From positions 1-64,000 of the forward strand of contig UEGR01000014.1 in the NCBI GenBank assembly GCA_900465685.1: DNA of 64,000 nt, in the 5' to 3' direction. The position numbers and the translations under genes are program-made. Source of the DNA: Hyphomicrobiales bacterium (GTDB taxonomy: Bacteria; Pseudomonadota; Alphaproteobacteria; Rhizobiales; Rhizobiaceae). Under the pieces are notes generated by a model that was not told the DNA's origin, ran no database searches, and saw nothing but the letters and a program-made list of their open reading frames with translations. Of this stretch, positions 1-8,989 are shown piece by piece; the first letter of the stretch is position 1; each line of letters begins with the position of its first letter.

Positions 1-30
1 GACACGTTTTACTGCGACAACTGCCTTCAT
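1..30 (-). CDS. Partial gene start, probably electron transfer flavoprotein beta subunit
   Basis: Only the first ten codons lie in the window (MKAVVAVKRV), reading off the left edge. An N-terminus of the form MKxxVxVKRV is typical of EtfB. A purine-rich ribosome site (GGAAAGG) lies about eight bases upstream. The gene follows the dimethylglycine dehydrogenase-like gene on the same strand after 81 bases, and dehydrogenases of that class pass electrons to ETF, so the context fits. Ten residues are too few to prove the family, so the call is mostly inference. Confidence 0.45.
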   Translation of the reverse strand, partial: MKAVVAVKRV

Positions 31-111
31 GGGGCTAACCTTTCCTTGCTGCGAGCCGGATCGTCGTGACGATATATCGGAGCCGGTTCGCACAAATTAT
101 TGGACGGACGA

Positions 112-2553
112 TCAGAGGCGCGCGCGCTTGGCTTCCGGATCGTATGGCGATTCCTCGATCACGCGGGCCTTGCGCATCTCACCCAGAACCGGGATTTCCA
201 GTTCCGTGCCCGGCACGCCAAGCTCGACCGGCAGCAGCGCCAGCGCGATATCGTGCCCGAACGTGTAGGAATAGCTGCCCGAAGTGACGCGACCCACCAG
301 CTTGCCATCGTGGTAGACACCCTCGCAGGTCAGCGTGCTGGCGCCATCGGTTTCAACCGCAAGCGTGACGGAGCGGCGCTTGATGCCGCGTTCCTTTTCC
401 TCGACCAGCGCCTGTTTGCCGATGAAATCGCCCTTGTCGAGACGGATGAAGCGTTCGAGGCCGCTTTCCCAGGCGCTCAGCTCGATGTTCATGTCGCGGT
501 ACATGGCGCGATAGGACTTGTCGAGCCGCAGCGATTCCAGCGCATGCAGGCCGATAAGGCGCAGGCCGTGCTCCTTGCCGGATGCAAGCAAGGCTTCCAG
601 CAGGTGACGCTGATAGGCCAGCGGATGATAAAGCTCCCAGCCCAGTTCGCCTTCATAATTGACGCGCAGCAGGCGCACATCGCTGGCAAGGCCGACCGTT
701 CCAGACTTGATGCCGAACCACGGGAATGCTTCGTTGGACAGATCGATTTCGGTAAGCGACTGCAACACGTCACGCGCCTTCGGCCCGACGATGGTGAAGC
801 AACCCCGATCATTGGTCACATTGCGCAGGGTGACGCTGCCGTCCTTCGGCAGCAGCTTCGACAGATCGTCAAAGTTCCAGCGTTCGGCGCGCGGAGTGGA
901 AATCATATAGAACGTGCCGTCATCGAGACGCGACACCACATATTCAGCCTGCACGCCGCCCTTCTTCGTCAGATGATGCGCAAGGTTGACGCGGCCAATT
1001 TTCGGCAGGCGGTTGGCGAGAATGCCGTCGAGCCAGGCTTCCGCGCCGGAACCGCTGACCTCGAATTTGGTCATCGGCGTCATTTCGACGAGGCCGACCG
1101 CATTGCGGACCGCTTCAACTTCCTCGCCAACATATTTGCCCTTTTCCGTCCAGCGCCAGCTATACTGATCCTTGGCCTCGAGGCCCTTAGGCGCGAACCA
1201 GTTCGGCATTTCCCAACCGTTGAGGCAACCCCAGACAGCACCCAGTTCCGTCAGTCGGTCATAGGACGGCGCGGTTTTCTGCGGGCGAGCGGCGGGCATG
1301 TCCTGCCCCGGATAATGCTGCTCGGCATGGGTGCCCCAGGATTCGCGCACCTTTTCGCGGGTCCAGTTCTTGTTGGCGTAATCGCCGAAACGACGCGGAT
1401 CGAGTTCGGACGTATCGATGCTGTTGCCGCCCTCCACGATACGCTCCGAAAGATAATAGCCAATAGCACCGCCCCACAGGATGCCGCCCGGAACGCCTTC
1501 GGCCAGCCAGACATTGTCCAGCCCCCAGGCCGGACCGACCAGCGGCAGTTCATCCGCCGTCATCTGGAACGGCCCACGCACATTGGCCTTGATGCCGACG
1601 CGACCGAGTGCGGGAACCATCTCGATGGCCTGCTCCCAGTTCCACGAAACAGAATCGAAATCCTCTTCCAGAAGATCGGCGCCGAACCATTCCGGCACGC
1701 CGTTTTCAGCAAAGAGCTTCAGATGTTCCGTCTTCTCATAAGGGCCGAACATCAGCCCGTCGCCTTCCTCGCGCAGATAGCCCTCAAAGCCCTCGTCGCG
1801 CAGGATCGGCATTTCCGGCAGACCCTGACGCTTGCGCTCGATCACTTCCGGCACCGCATCGGTGATCCAGTATTGATGGATGATCGGGATTGCCGGAATG
1901 TCGAGGCCGAGCATGGCCCCGGTCTGGCGGGCGTAGTTGCCGGTCGCCGAGATGATATGCTCGCAGATGATGTCGCCCTGATTGGTCTTCACCTTCCACT
2001 CGCCGCCCGGCAGACGCTCGAAACCGTTGACCTGCGTGTTGAGATGAATCTTTGCGCCTCTGTCGCGCGCGCCCTTGGCAAGCGCCATGGTGACGTCGGC
2101 AGGCGCGATATGACCGTCATCCGGGTGATAAAGCGCGCCCAGCATGTCATGATTGTTTTCAAGCAGCGGCCACAATTCACGGGCGCGTGCCGGAGAAACC
2201 AGCTCGGCGCGCAGGCCCTGCACTTCGGCAACGCTCATATAGCTCTTATATTCGTCCAGCCGGTCGCGCGTGTTGGCAATGCGCAACTGGCCGCATTTGT
2301 GCCAGCCGACATGCTGGCCGGTCTCGGCTTCCAGACCTTCATAAATCTCGATGGATTTGTTGATCATGCGGCCGATATTGATGCTGCGCGCATAGGACGG
2401 GATCAGGCCTGCCGCGTGCCATGTGGAACCGGCGGTGAGCTGCGTTCGTTCCAGAAGAACGACATCCGACCAGCCCCGCTTGGCCAGACCGTAAAGAATG
2501 GAGGCGCCGACGCAACCTCCCCCGATGACAACCGCGCGCGCATGAGTCTGCAT
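112..2553 (-). CDS. Dimethylglycine/sarcosine dehydrogenase-like FAD enzyme with GcvT domain
   Basis: A protein of 813 aa with two parts. The N-terminal half is a DAO-type FAD domain with the dinucleotide motif GGGCVG at residues 11-16 and the sequence GSTWHAAG, whose His46 matches the histidine that carries covalent FAD in dimethylglycine and sarcosine dehydrogenases. The C-terminal half is a GcvT-like folate-binding domain that would capture the removed methyl group as 5,10-methylene-THF. The reading frame stays open upstream to 3024, but the ATG at 2553 starts directly at the FAD domain and has a GGAAGGGAAC ribosome site, so that start is chosen. A GcvA-type regulator is divergent and a likely etfB follows. 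The exact N-methyl substrate (dimethylglycine, sarcosine or another) cannot be told from sequence. Confidence 0.88.
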   Translation of the reverse strand: MQTHARAVVIGGGCVGASILYGLAKRGWSDVVLLERTQLTAGSTWHAAGLIPSYARSINIGRMINKSIEIYEGLEAETGQHVGWHKCGQLRIANTRDRLDEYKSYMSVAEVQGLRAELVSPARARELWPLLENNHDMLGALYHPDDGHIAPADVTMALAKGARDRGAKIHLNTQVNGFERLPGGEWKVKTNQGDIICEHIISATGNYARQTGAMLGLDIPAIPIIHQYWITDAVPEVIERKRQGLPEMPILRDEGFEGYLREEGDGLMFGPYEKTEHLKLFAENGVPEWFGADLLEEDFDSVSWNWEQAIEMVPALGRVGIKANVRGPFQMTADELPLVGPAWGLDNVWLAEGVPGGILWGGAIGYYLSERIVEGGNSIDTSELDPRRFGDYANKNWTREKVRESWGTHAEQHYPGQDMPAARPQKTAPSYDRLTELGAVWGCLNGWEMPNWFAPKGLEAKDQYSWRWTEKGKYVGEEVEAVRNAVGLVEMTPMTKFEVSGSGAEAWLDGILANRLPKIGRVNLAHHLTKKGGVQAEYVVSRLDDGTFYMISTPRAERWNFDDLSKLLPKDGSVTLRNVTNDRGCFTIVGPKARDVLQSLTEIDLSNEAFPWFGIKSGTVGLASDVRLLRVNYEGELGWELYHPLAYQRHLLEALLASGKEHGLRLIGLHALESLRLDKSYRAMYRDMNIELSAWESGLERFIRLDKGDFIGKQALVEEKERGIKRRSVTLAVETDGASTLTCEGVYHDGKLVGRVTSGSYSYTFGHDIALALLPVELGVPGTELEIPVLGEMRKARVIEESPYDPEAKRARL

Positions 2554-2697
2554 TCTAAGTTCCCTTCCAATATATGATTTGGAGATTGCCGAAGCGTCGC
2601 TCCCGGCGACAATACGGACTCCTTTGTGCGTTACATTACAGAGGGTTCTGCGCCCTGTGAGCTTGATAAAAAATCCGCGAAGATATAACTTCAGATT

Positions 2698-3621
2698 ATG
2701 CATAGACTCCGCTCGCTCATCCCCTCGGCCAATTACCTCTTCGTGTTTGAGGCGGCAGCCCGACGGCTGAGCTTTACCGCGGCAGCGGAAGAGCTGAATG
2801 TAAGCCAGCCAGCGGTAAGCAAGACGATCAAGCTTCTGGAAGAAGCCACCGGATTGAAGCTTTTTCGGCGCGAGCGCAGCCGTCTGGAGCTGACGGCGGA
2901 AGGCCAGCGGCTTTATCGTGAAACGCAGGAAGCATTCGACCATCTGCACATGGTCATCTCGTCCATGCGCAAGAAACACTCGCGCGATATCATCCGCGTG
3001 TCGTTCTCGGCGTCCTTCGTGCAACTATGGCTTTTGCCACGCCTGAAAGGGTTCAAGGAAAAGCATCCGGATGTGGCGCTGCGCATCGAAGAAAGCAGCC
3101 GCGACGATCAGGATTTACTTGAAGAAGATATCGACGTTTCAGCGCGTCTGGGGAGAGGCAAATGGCCGGGCATCCTCGCCTGGCCCTTCGTGACGGAGGA
3201 AGTCTGGCCGGTTTGCAGCCCCGCATATCTGAAGGAGCGCGGACAGATCGAGGAAGCGAGCGATCTTCTGAACCACACGCTGCTGCATTTCGAGGAGCGC
3301 CACCGCTCGCGGCTTGGCTGGCGCGAATGGCTGGAACGCTCCGGCGTACCAAACCCGCGCATTGAACAGGATTTCGTCTTTACCGACGCGCTCAGCTCCA
3401 TCGAGGCTGCGGTGCAGGGGCAAGGCGTGGCGCTTGGCTGGAAACACCTCGTCCATGATCATATCGTGGCCGGACGCCTTGTGCCCGCCACGCATATTTT
3501 TCATCGGTCCGGCGATACAATTCATCTCGTCATGCCCGCTCAACGCCCGCCAAAGCGGGGGGCTGAACTGTTCCGCGACTGGCTTCTCGAACAGGGCGCA
3601 GACGCGGAACTGGATATATAG
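2698..3621 (+). CDS. LysR-family regulator, GcvA type
   Basis: A 307 aa LysR-type regulator. The winged helix-turn-helix covers about residues 10-70 (AAEELNVSQPAVSKTIKLLE) and the effector-binding domain fills the rest. The sequence style near the C-terminus (GVALGWKHLVHDH) is that of the GcvA subgroup. The gene is divergent from the dimethylglycine dehydrogenase-like gene with 144 bases between the starts, which suggests that it controls that gene and itself. No clear ribosome site precedes the ATG, but no better start exists, because the DNA-binding domain begins within the first 15 residues. It ends nine bases before the convergent purU. Confidence 0.85.
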   Translation: MHRLRSLIPSANYLFVFEAAARRLSFTAAAEELNVSQPAVSKTIKLLEEATGLKLFRRERSRLELTAEGQRLYRETQEAFDHLHMVISSMRKKHSRDIIRVSFSASFVQLWLLPRLKGFKEKHPDVALRIEESSRDDQDLLEEDIDVSARLGRGKWPGILAWPFVTEEVWPVCSPAYLKERGQIEEASDLLNHTLLHFEERHRSRLGWREWLERSGVPNPRIEQDFVFTDALSSIEAAVQGQGVALGWKHLVHDHIVAGRLVPATHIFHRSGDTIHLVMPAQRPPKRGAELFRDWLLEQGADAELDI

Positions 3622-3630
3622 GCCCTCGGC

Positions 3631-4527
3631 CTATTGCGCGAAAACCACCGTCTTGTGCCCATTGAGCATGACGCGATTTTCTAGATGCATCTTCACCGCC
3701 CGCGCAAGAACCCGGCTTTCGATATCGCGCCCGGTGGCGACGAAATCTTCCGCGCTCATGGAATGCGTGACGCGCTCGGTTTCCTGCTCGATGATCGGGC
3801 CTTCGTCGAGATCCGGCGTCACATAGTGCGCCGTTGCACCGATCAGCTTCACGCCGCGCTCGAACGCCTGATGATAGGGCTTTGCACCCTTGAAGGATGG
3901 CAGAAACGAATGGTGGATGTTGATAATCTTGCCGAACAGGCGGTTGGACAGATTATCCGATAGCACCTGCATATAGCGTGCGAGGACCACCAGGTCGGCC
4001 TGCGTCTCACGCACCAGATCGATCAGGCGGGCTTCCTGCTCGGCCTTGTTGTCCTTGTTCACGCCCCATGAATGATAGGGAATGCCCGCACTTTCCGCCG
4101 TTTCGCGGCTATCTTCATGATTGGAGACGATGGCAACGACCTCGGCATTCAGCCAGCCGACGCGGATCTGATAGAGAAGATGCAGCATGGCGTGATCGAA
4201 TTTGGACACCATGAGAACGATCTTCGGCTTGCGGCTGGCATCGGCCACCGCGAATTTCATGCCGAACCGCTCGCCTGCCGGTTTCAGTGCGTGCTCGATC
4301 GCCTCACGCGACATGCCAAGCGGCGCGCTGAAAGCAATGCGCATGAAAAAGCGGTTGGTCAGCCTGTCGCGAAACTGATTGCTTTCCACGATATTGCCGC
4401 CGATGGCCACCAGTTCCGTGGTGATGGCCGCCACGATGCCGGGCTTGTCATCGCAATCGAGCGTAAGGACAAAAAGGGTTGGTTCGACGGCGGCGACAGA
4501 GCGCACCTTCGCGGGCATGTCGTTCAT
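3631..4527 (-). CDS. purU: Formyltetrahydrofolate deformylase PurU
   Basis: A 298 aa enzyme that hydrolyses 10-formyl-THF to THF and formate. Residues 17-95 form an ACT domain and residues 100-285 a formyltransferase fold. The active-site segment NIHHSFLPSFKG lies at 203-214 and the second catalytic segment DLDEGP at 239-244. Length is normal for PurU. Here it sits between a methyl-group-removing dehydrogenase and an N-methyl demethylase, so its likely job is to recycle THF and dispose of one-carbon units made during demethylation, as PurU-type genes do in glycine-betaine clusters. The ATG is preceded by an AAGGAACC ribosome site. Confidence 0.93.
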   Translation of the reverse strand: MNDMPAKVRSVAAVEPTLFVLTLDCDDKPGIVAAITTELVAIGGNIVESNQFRDRLTNRFFMRIAFSAPLGMSREAIEHALKPAGERFGMKFAVADASRKPKIVLMVSKFDHAMLHLLYQIRVGWLNAEVVAIVSNHEDSRETAESAGIPYHSWGVNKDNKAEQEARLIDLVRETQADLVVLARYMQVLSDNLSNRLFGKIINIHHSFLPSFKGAKPYHQAFERGVKLIGATAHYVTPDLDEGPIIEQETERVTHSMSAEDFVATGRDIESRVLARAVKMHLENRVMLNGHKTVVFAQ

Positions 4528-4546
4528 GGTGGTTCCTTAAGACTGA

Positions 4547-5677
4547 TCAGTCGTTCTTGGGAGGCTTTCCGAAAGCGTATTCACCAACCTTCGGCACGAA
4601 ATGCGGATGCTGATAACCGGCAGGCTTGTCACCGACCGAAACGCCGGTGTTGAGAATGCCCGCCTGATAATCCGGCGCGAAAAGCGAATAGGGATAGGTG
4701 GGTTGAAGGGTGCTTGCGCCCTCCAGTCTGGCACGCAACTCATCCGGAATTGTAAATGCGAGCGCGCCCAGATTGTCATCGAGCTGCGCAAGCTTGCTCG
4801 CGCCGATAATAGCTGCCGCAATGCCCGGCTGTGTCACCACCCAGTTAAGGGCGACCTGCGCCATCGGCTTGCCCATAGCATCTGCAACCTCGGCCAGCGC
4901 CGTGACGATGCGGGTGTTGCGTTCGGTAAACAGCCCCAGCCCTTCGGCATTGTCGCGGTTCAGGCGGCCTTCGCCACCCGCACGATATTTGCCTGACAGA
5001 AGCCCCATGGCCAGCGGGCTCCATGCGGTGATGCCAAGGCCGAGATTTTGACCGAGCGGCACGAATTCCTGCTCGATGCTGCGCTCGACCAGCGAATAGG
5101 GCAGTTGAAGGCTGATCGGCTGCGAAAGCGCATGCGCTTCCGCCCAGGTTTGCGCCCGCGCCGCATACCAGGCAGGTACGTCGGAAAGGCCGCAGTAGCG
5201 GATTTTACCCGCACGGATCAAATCATCGAAGCCGCGCATTACCTCTTCCACGGGGGTCATCCCGTCCCAGGTATGCACCATATAGAGATCGATATAATCG
5301 GTCTTCAGTCGCTTTAGCGACTGGTCGACCGCCCGCATCATGTTCTTGCGGCCATTGCCGCCGGCATTGGGATTGCCCGGCTGCAGATTGTTCGAATATT
5401 TGGTCGCAATGACCACGCGATCCCGTGCGCCAGCTTCCTCGACAAACTTGCCGACCAGTGTTTCGCTGAGACCCGCGCCATAGGAATCCGCCGTGTCGAT
5501 GAAATTACCACCCGCTTCCAGATAGCGGTCGAAAATGGCCCGCGCATTGTCCTCGTCGGTGCCCCACGACCCGCCGATCCCCCTGATCCCGGCATTGCCG
5601 AATGTCATCGTGCCAAGCGCCAGACGGCTGACACGAAGACCGGAACGACCGAGAAGGAAATAGTGATCGAGCGCCAT
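4547..5677 (-). CDS. Aldo/keto reductase
   Basis: A 376 aa NAD(P)H-dependent aldo/keto reductase with a TIM-barrel layout. The catalytic tetrad can be read as Asp61, Tyr66 (in FIDTADSYG), Lys93 (ATKYS) and His135 (VHTW). The length and the extended N-terminal GTMTFG segment resemble the AKR groups related to general stress protein 69 and voltage-gated potassium channel beta subunits. The chosen ATG has a perfect GGAGGT ribosome site six bases upstream; the open frame continues to 5740 but without such a site. It lies 19 bases upstream of purU on the same strand, so the two are probably co-transcribed. The substrate is not known. Confidence 0.88.
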   Translation of the reverse strand: MALDHYFLLGRSGLRVSRLALGTMTFGNAGIRGIGGSWGTDEDNARAIFDRYLEAGGNFIDTADSYGAGLSETLVGKFVEEAGARDRVVIATKYSNNLQPGNPNAGGNGRKNMMRAVDQSLKRLKTDYIDLYMVHTWDGMTPVEEVMRGFDDLIRAGKIRYCGLSDVPAWYAARAQTWAEAHALSQPISLQLPYSLVERSIEQEFVPLGQNLGLGITAWSPLAMGLLSGKYRAGGEGRLNRDNAEGLGLFTERNTRIVTALAEVADAMGKPMAQVALNWVVTQPGIAAAIIGASKLAQLDDNLGALAFTIPDELRARLEGASTLQPTYPYSLFAPDYQAGILNTGVSVGDKPAGYQHPHFVPKVGEYAFGKPPKND

Positions 5678-5758
5678 GGCGGCACCTCCGCAAAATGCCA
5701 TTATGCAGGTGGTTGCGGATGCGGCGGTCAGCCGCCGCATCCGGTCATGATGATGGGA

Positions 5759-6592
5759 TTACTCGATGAGCTTCGGCGCACCGGTGTCACCGGCGCTTTC
5801 ATCGAGACCGTAGGACTTCAGGATTTTGGCAATCGTGCCGTCCTTTTGCATTTCCTCGATATTGGCATCGAGTGCCGCACCGAAATCCGTCGCGCTCTTG
5901 GCATAAGGCAGGCTTGCCTGCGCCGCTTCCTTGGTGGCGCGGATGCGCGGATCAGGCTGCGCAACCTCGACCTTGATATCCTTGAGCGTGCCATTCTTGG
6001 CCGCATAAGCGCCGGTCGAATAGCCATCGATGCCGATGTCGATGCGCCCCGATGCGAGATCCTGATGCATGTTCACGGAGTTCGGATAAAGGCGCAGTTT
6101 CGCACCCAGAAGTTTCTTGGCATCGGTGACCCAGAGATAGCCCTGAACGGTGCCAACATTCTTGCCGACCAGTTCCTCGACAGTCTTGGCGCCATCCTTG
6201 GAATAAAGACCCATCTGGTCCTTATAGAGCGGATAGGAAAGGTTCATGACCTTGGCGCGTTCGGCGGTGCGATACCAGTCGCCGGTGGTGATATCGGCCT
6301 GACCCGACAGCACATACTGGATGGCCGCAGCCGGATCGACGGCGACCGGCTTGACGGTCAGGCATTCGCGCTTGGCGAATTCGGTTGCGATATCGCCATC
6401 GAGACCCTTCAGCTTGCCGCTCTCATCCATGAAGGAATGCGGTGCATAGGTGGTGACAGCAATCGTCAGCGTGCCCGGCGTGATGGTCTTGAACTCATGC
6501 TTCGGCTTGCAATCCTCTGCGAACGCTGCCGAAGACAGGCCCATAAGCAATGCGGCGCCGAGAACACCTTTACGTATCATCCCATTTTTCAT
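5759..6592 (-). CDS. Amino-acid type ABC transporter periplasmic binding protein
   Basis: A 277 aa extracellular solute-binding protein of family 3 (polar amino acids and opines). Residues 1-25 form a Sec signal peptide ending AFAED. The mature part has the two-lobe features of the family, including a GLDGDIATEFAK segment early and GRIDIGIDGY in the second lobe. It is the last gene of a four-gene importer operon, downstream of two permeases and an ATPase. Its neighbours suggest a methylated amino acid or betaine as ligand, but that is inference; family 3 proteins usually bind amino acids. The ATG has a GGGGAGTAG ribosome site. Confidence 0.88.
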   Translation of the reverse strand: MKNGMIRKGVLGAALLMGLSSAAFAEDCKPKHEFKTITPGTLTIAVTTYAPHSFMDESGKLKGLDGDIATEFAKRECLTVKPVAVDPAAAIQYVLSGQADITTGDWYRTAERAKVMNLSYPLYKDQMGLYSKDGAKTVEELVGKNVGTVQGYLWVTDAKKLLGAKLRLYPNSVNMHQDLASGRIDIGIDGYSTGAYAAKNGTLKDIKVEVAQPDPRIRATKEAAQASLPYAKSATDFGAALDANIEEMQKDGTIAKILKSYGLDESAGDTGAPKLIE

Positions 6593-6639
6593 CTGCTACT
6601 CCCCTTTATTGTTGTGGGCATTTATTGTTGCGTTGGGTT

Positions 6640-7302
6640 TTATCGGGTGGCGTAAGCGGATGAGCGCTTCTCCACATAGGAAACGATCCATGCTGCCGGA
6701 ATGCAGATCGTGGCATAGAGCAAGCCGGCCAGCAGCAAGGCAGGCATATAGCGGAACGTGTTGGACCCGATTTCGTAGGCATTGCTGACGAGTTCCGGCA
6801 GGGCAATCGTGAAGCAGAGCGACGTGCCCTGAAAAATCAGGATCGCGAAGCCCAGGAGAGCCGGAAGCGCCACGCGCAGAGCCTGTGGCAGCAGGACAAA
6901 GCGCAGTTCGTCAAGCGCATTGAAGCCCATCGCCTCTGCCGCCTCGCGCTGGCCGTGATGGATCGATTGCAGGCTCGCGCGGATGATCTCGCTCGTGTAA
7001 GCGCCTGTATTCCAGGCCAGTGCCACCACGGCAGCTGAAAACGAGGTCATCGTCAGACCGGTCGCAGGCAGGCCGAAATACATGAACTGCAACAGCACCA
7101 GCGCGGGAGCCCCGCGCCCGATCTCGACCAGAAACAGGCTCAGATAGCGATTGAAGCGCGATTTTGCACCGACGCCCAGCGCCAGCAACAGCCCGAGCGG
7201 AATGCCGATGGCGAGGCTCAGCGCCGCCACCTGCAAGCTGACTTGCAACCCGCCGAGCAGCGCGGGCATCCATTCGTAGAATTCTTCAGAGGTCGGGAAC
7301 AT
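6640..7302 (-). CDS. Amino-acid type ABC transporter permease (second)
   Basis: A 220 aa inner-membrane permease of the HisM/GlnP type, with about five membrane segments and the conserved EAA loop around the stretch REAAEAMGFNALDELRFVLLPQA, which contacts the ATPase. The start at 7302 overlaps the stop of the preceding permease by one base (TGATG), indicating translational coupling. The frame stays open to 7611, but that extension reads through the other permease in the wrong frame. It pairs with the next permease to form the transmembrane heterodimer. Confidence 0.88.
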   Translation of the reverse strand: MFPTSEEFYEWMPALLGGLQVSLQVAALSLAIGIPLGLLLALGVGAKSRFNRYLSLFLVEIGRGAPALVLLQFMYFGLPATGLTMTSFSAAVVALAWNTGAYTSEIIRASLQSIHHGQREAAEAMGFNALDELRFVLLPQALRVALPALLGFAILIFQGTSLCFTIALPELVSNAYEIGSNTFRYMPALLLAGLLYATICIPAAWIVSYVEKRSSAYATR

Positions 7303-7946
7303 CAGCGCGCCACCTTTGCTCTCAGATAGCTGTCGGCAGAGCGCGACAGCCACGCGACGGGGAGGCTCAGGAAAATGTAGAACAGGCCGACCAGCGCGAA
7401 GACCTCGATGCCCTTGAAGGTAAGCTGCGACACCTGATTGCCCCGGAAGGCGAGGTCCGCGACACCGATCGTTGAGGCAACGGCTGTTTCCTTCATCAGC
7501 CCGATCAGATAGCTCGCCGCCGATGGCAGTGCGACACGAAAGGCCTGCGGCGCGACCACATCGACCAGCGTATGGCGGGTGCCGAAATTCAACGCCGTCG
7601 CCGCTTCCCACTGGCCATGATGAAGAGAGGCTAGCGCGCCGCGATAGATTTCAGCCATATTGGCCGATGCGATCAGCCCAAGACCGATCAGCGCCGCCAC
7701 AAACGGATTGATCGGCATGATGCCCATGCCAATGCCGAAGAAGATGATGAACAGCCAGAGAATCGGCGGCAGGGCGCGCACGATCTGGATCAGCACGGCC
7801 GCGATCCACAGTACCGGCGCGAGACGCGCCTGACGCGCGGCGAGAAGCGGGACGCCGAGAATGCAGCCGATTGCGAAGGAACCCAGCGTCAGCGCTATGG
7901 TCCATGGCAGGCCGCTCAGGATGAGGAGAACATTGTCCGCTGTCAT
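7302..7946 (-). CDS. Amino-acid type ABC transporter permease (first)
   Basis: A 214 aa inner-membrane permease of the polar amino-acid family, with hydrophobic segments throughout and the EAA motif region around [20 protein letters not shown]. It starts inside the end of the ATPase gene (four-base ATGA overlap at 7943-7946) and overlaps the next permease by one base, so all three are one transcript. The partner permease is the gene just downstream. The substrate is that of the cognate binding protein and is not known. Confidence 0.88.
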   Translation of the reverse strand: MTADNVLLILSGLPWTIALTLGSFAIGCILGVPLLAARQARLAPVLWIAAVLIQIVRALPPILWLFIIFFGIGMGIMPINPFVAALIGLGLIASANMAEIYRGALASLHHGQWEAATALNFGTRHTLVDVVAPQAFRVALPSAASYLIGLMKETAVASTIGVADLAFRGNQVSQLTFKGIEVFALVGLFYIFLSLPVAWLSRSADSYLRAKVAR

Positions 7947-8764
7947 CGGTCATGCACCGCACGAAGAAACCGCTTCGTGCGTTCCTCTTGCGGATTGCGC
8001 ATGACATCCTTCGATGCTCCCTTCTCGATGATGCGCCCATCGGCCATGATCATGACCGTATCGGAGACATTTTCCGCGAAACCCATTTCATGGGTCACCA
8101 CGAGCATGGTCATGCCGCTTTCGGCAAGCTCGCGCATGACGGCAAGCACTTCAAGCCCCAGTTCAGGATCGAGCGCCGAGGTCGGCTCGTCAAACAGCAT
8201 CACCTGCGGATTGAGCGCCAGCGAGCGCGCGATGGCGATGCGCTGCTGCTGACCACCGGAGCAACGGCCGGGATATTGTGTTGCCTTGTCAGCAAGACCG
8301 ACGCGTTCGAGAAGCTGGATCGCCCGCTCCTCGGCTTCTGCGCGGCTGCGACCCAGCACACGTTCCTGCGGCAGGCTGACATTGCGCAGAACACTCATAT
8401 GCGGGAACAGATTGAACGACTGGAACACCATGCCAACCGTATTGCGCAATTCTTTCAGCTGCGCAGTACGCGGCGCCTGCGTGGCGTCGAGCTTCACCTT
8501 GCCGACCGTCAGGAGACCGCCATCCGGCCTTTCCAGATAATTGATGCAACGCAGAAGTGTGCTCTTGCCCGAGCCGCTGGGACCGATGATTGCCAGCACT
8601 TCGCCTTGCGCAACTTCCAGATCGATATTCTCAAGGACGAGATGCGCCCCGAAATGTTTACTCAACCCCTCAAGGCGTATGAGTTTCGATGCGGAGGCAG
8701 GCGCATTTTCCACGCCAGCAGACCCTGACACCAAAGTCGGTCGCATTGCGTTCAATAACCGCAC
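7943..8764 (-). CDS. Amino-acid type ABC transporter ATP-binding protein
   Basis: A 273 aa ATPase of the GlnQ/HisP class, first gene of the importer operon. Walker A is GPSGSGKS, the signature region reads CSGGQQQR, and Walker B is [12 protein letters not shown], followed by the switch histidine in VVTHEMGF. About 25 residues precede the conserved core, so a later start is possible, though none is clearly better. It energises the two permeases encoded just downstream. The upstream 225 bases hold a perfect palindrome that may be its operator. Confidence 0.9.
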   Translation of the reverse strand: MRLLNAMRPTLVSGSAGVENAPASASKLIRLEGLSKHFGAHLVLENIDLEVAQGEVLAIIGPSGSGKSTLLRCINYLERPDGGLLTVGKVKLDATQAPRTAQLKELRNTVGMVFQSFNLFPHMSVLRNVSLPQERVLGRSRAEAEERAIQLLERVGLADKATQYPGRCSGGQQQRIAIARSLALNPQVMLFDEPTSALDPELGLEVLAVMRELAESGMTMLVVTHEMGFAENVSDTVMIMADGRIIEKGASKDVMRNPQEERTKRFLRAVHDR

Positions 8765-8957
8765 TCCCCTTTTTTATCGTTCATCGCGACAGTCCCATCT
8801 TTACGCGGATGCAGGCCGGAAATGCCTGCAAGACACGCTGGATCTATGCTCGTTCTGGCGGAACCTTGATTATTTATTATGCCGCCGACGTTCCCTTTAT
8901 CTTCATCACGATAGTGACCGCTGGAAAGAATACAAAGGCAAAAAATGTCTACGACTT

Positions 8958-8974
8958 CATAACTCTTAGTTATG
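8958..8974. promoter_or_regulatory. Palindrome upstream of the amino-acid ABC operon
   Basis: A perfect inverted repeat, CATAACT-ctt-AGTTATG, sits in the 225-base gap between the ABC operon (start 8764) and the end of the demethylase gene (8990). Its size fits a dimeric regulator site. Its distance to the ATPase start (about 195 bases) is long, so it could also belong to a 3' structure of the demethylase mRNA. Confidence 0.35.
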
Positions 8975-8989
8975 AGGTCATGCCTCTGA

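Noticed and set aside
100-2577. 825-codon open frame on the plus strand
   Set aside because: It lies antisense to the dimethylglycine dehydrogenase-like gene, whose FAD and GcvT motifs are clear; the plus-strand product has no recognisable domain. High GC gives many such antisense frames (also 9032-10660, 14310-15644, 34000-35400 and 36599-38206).
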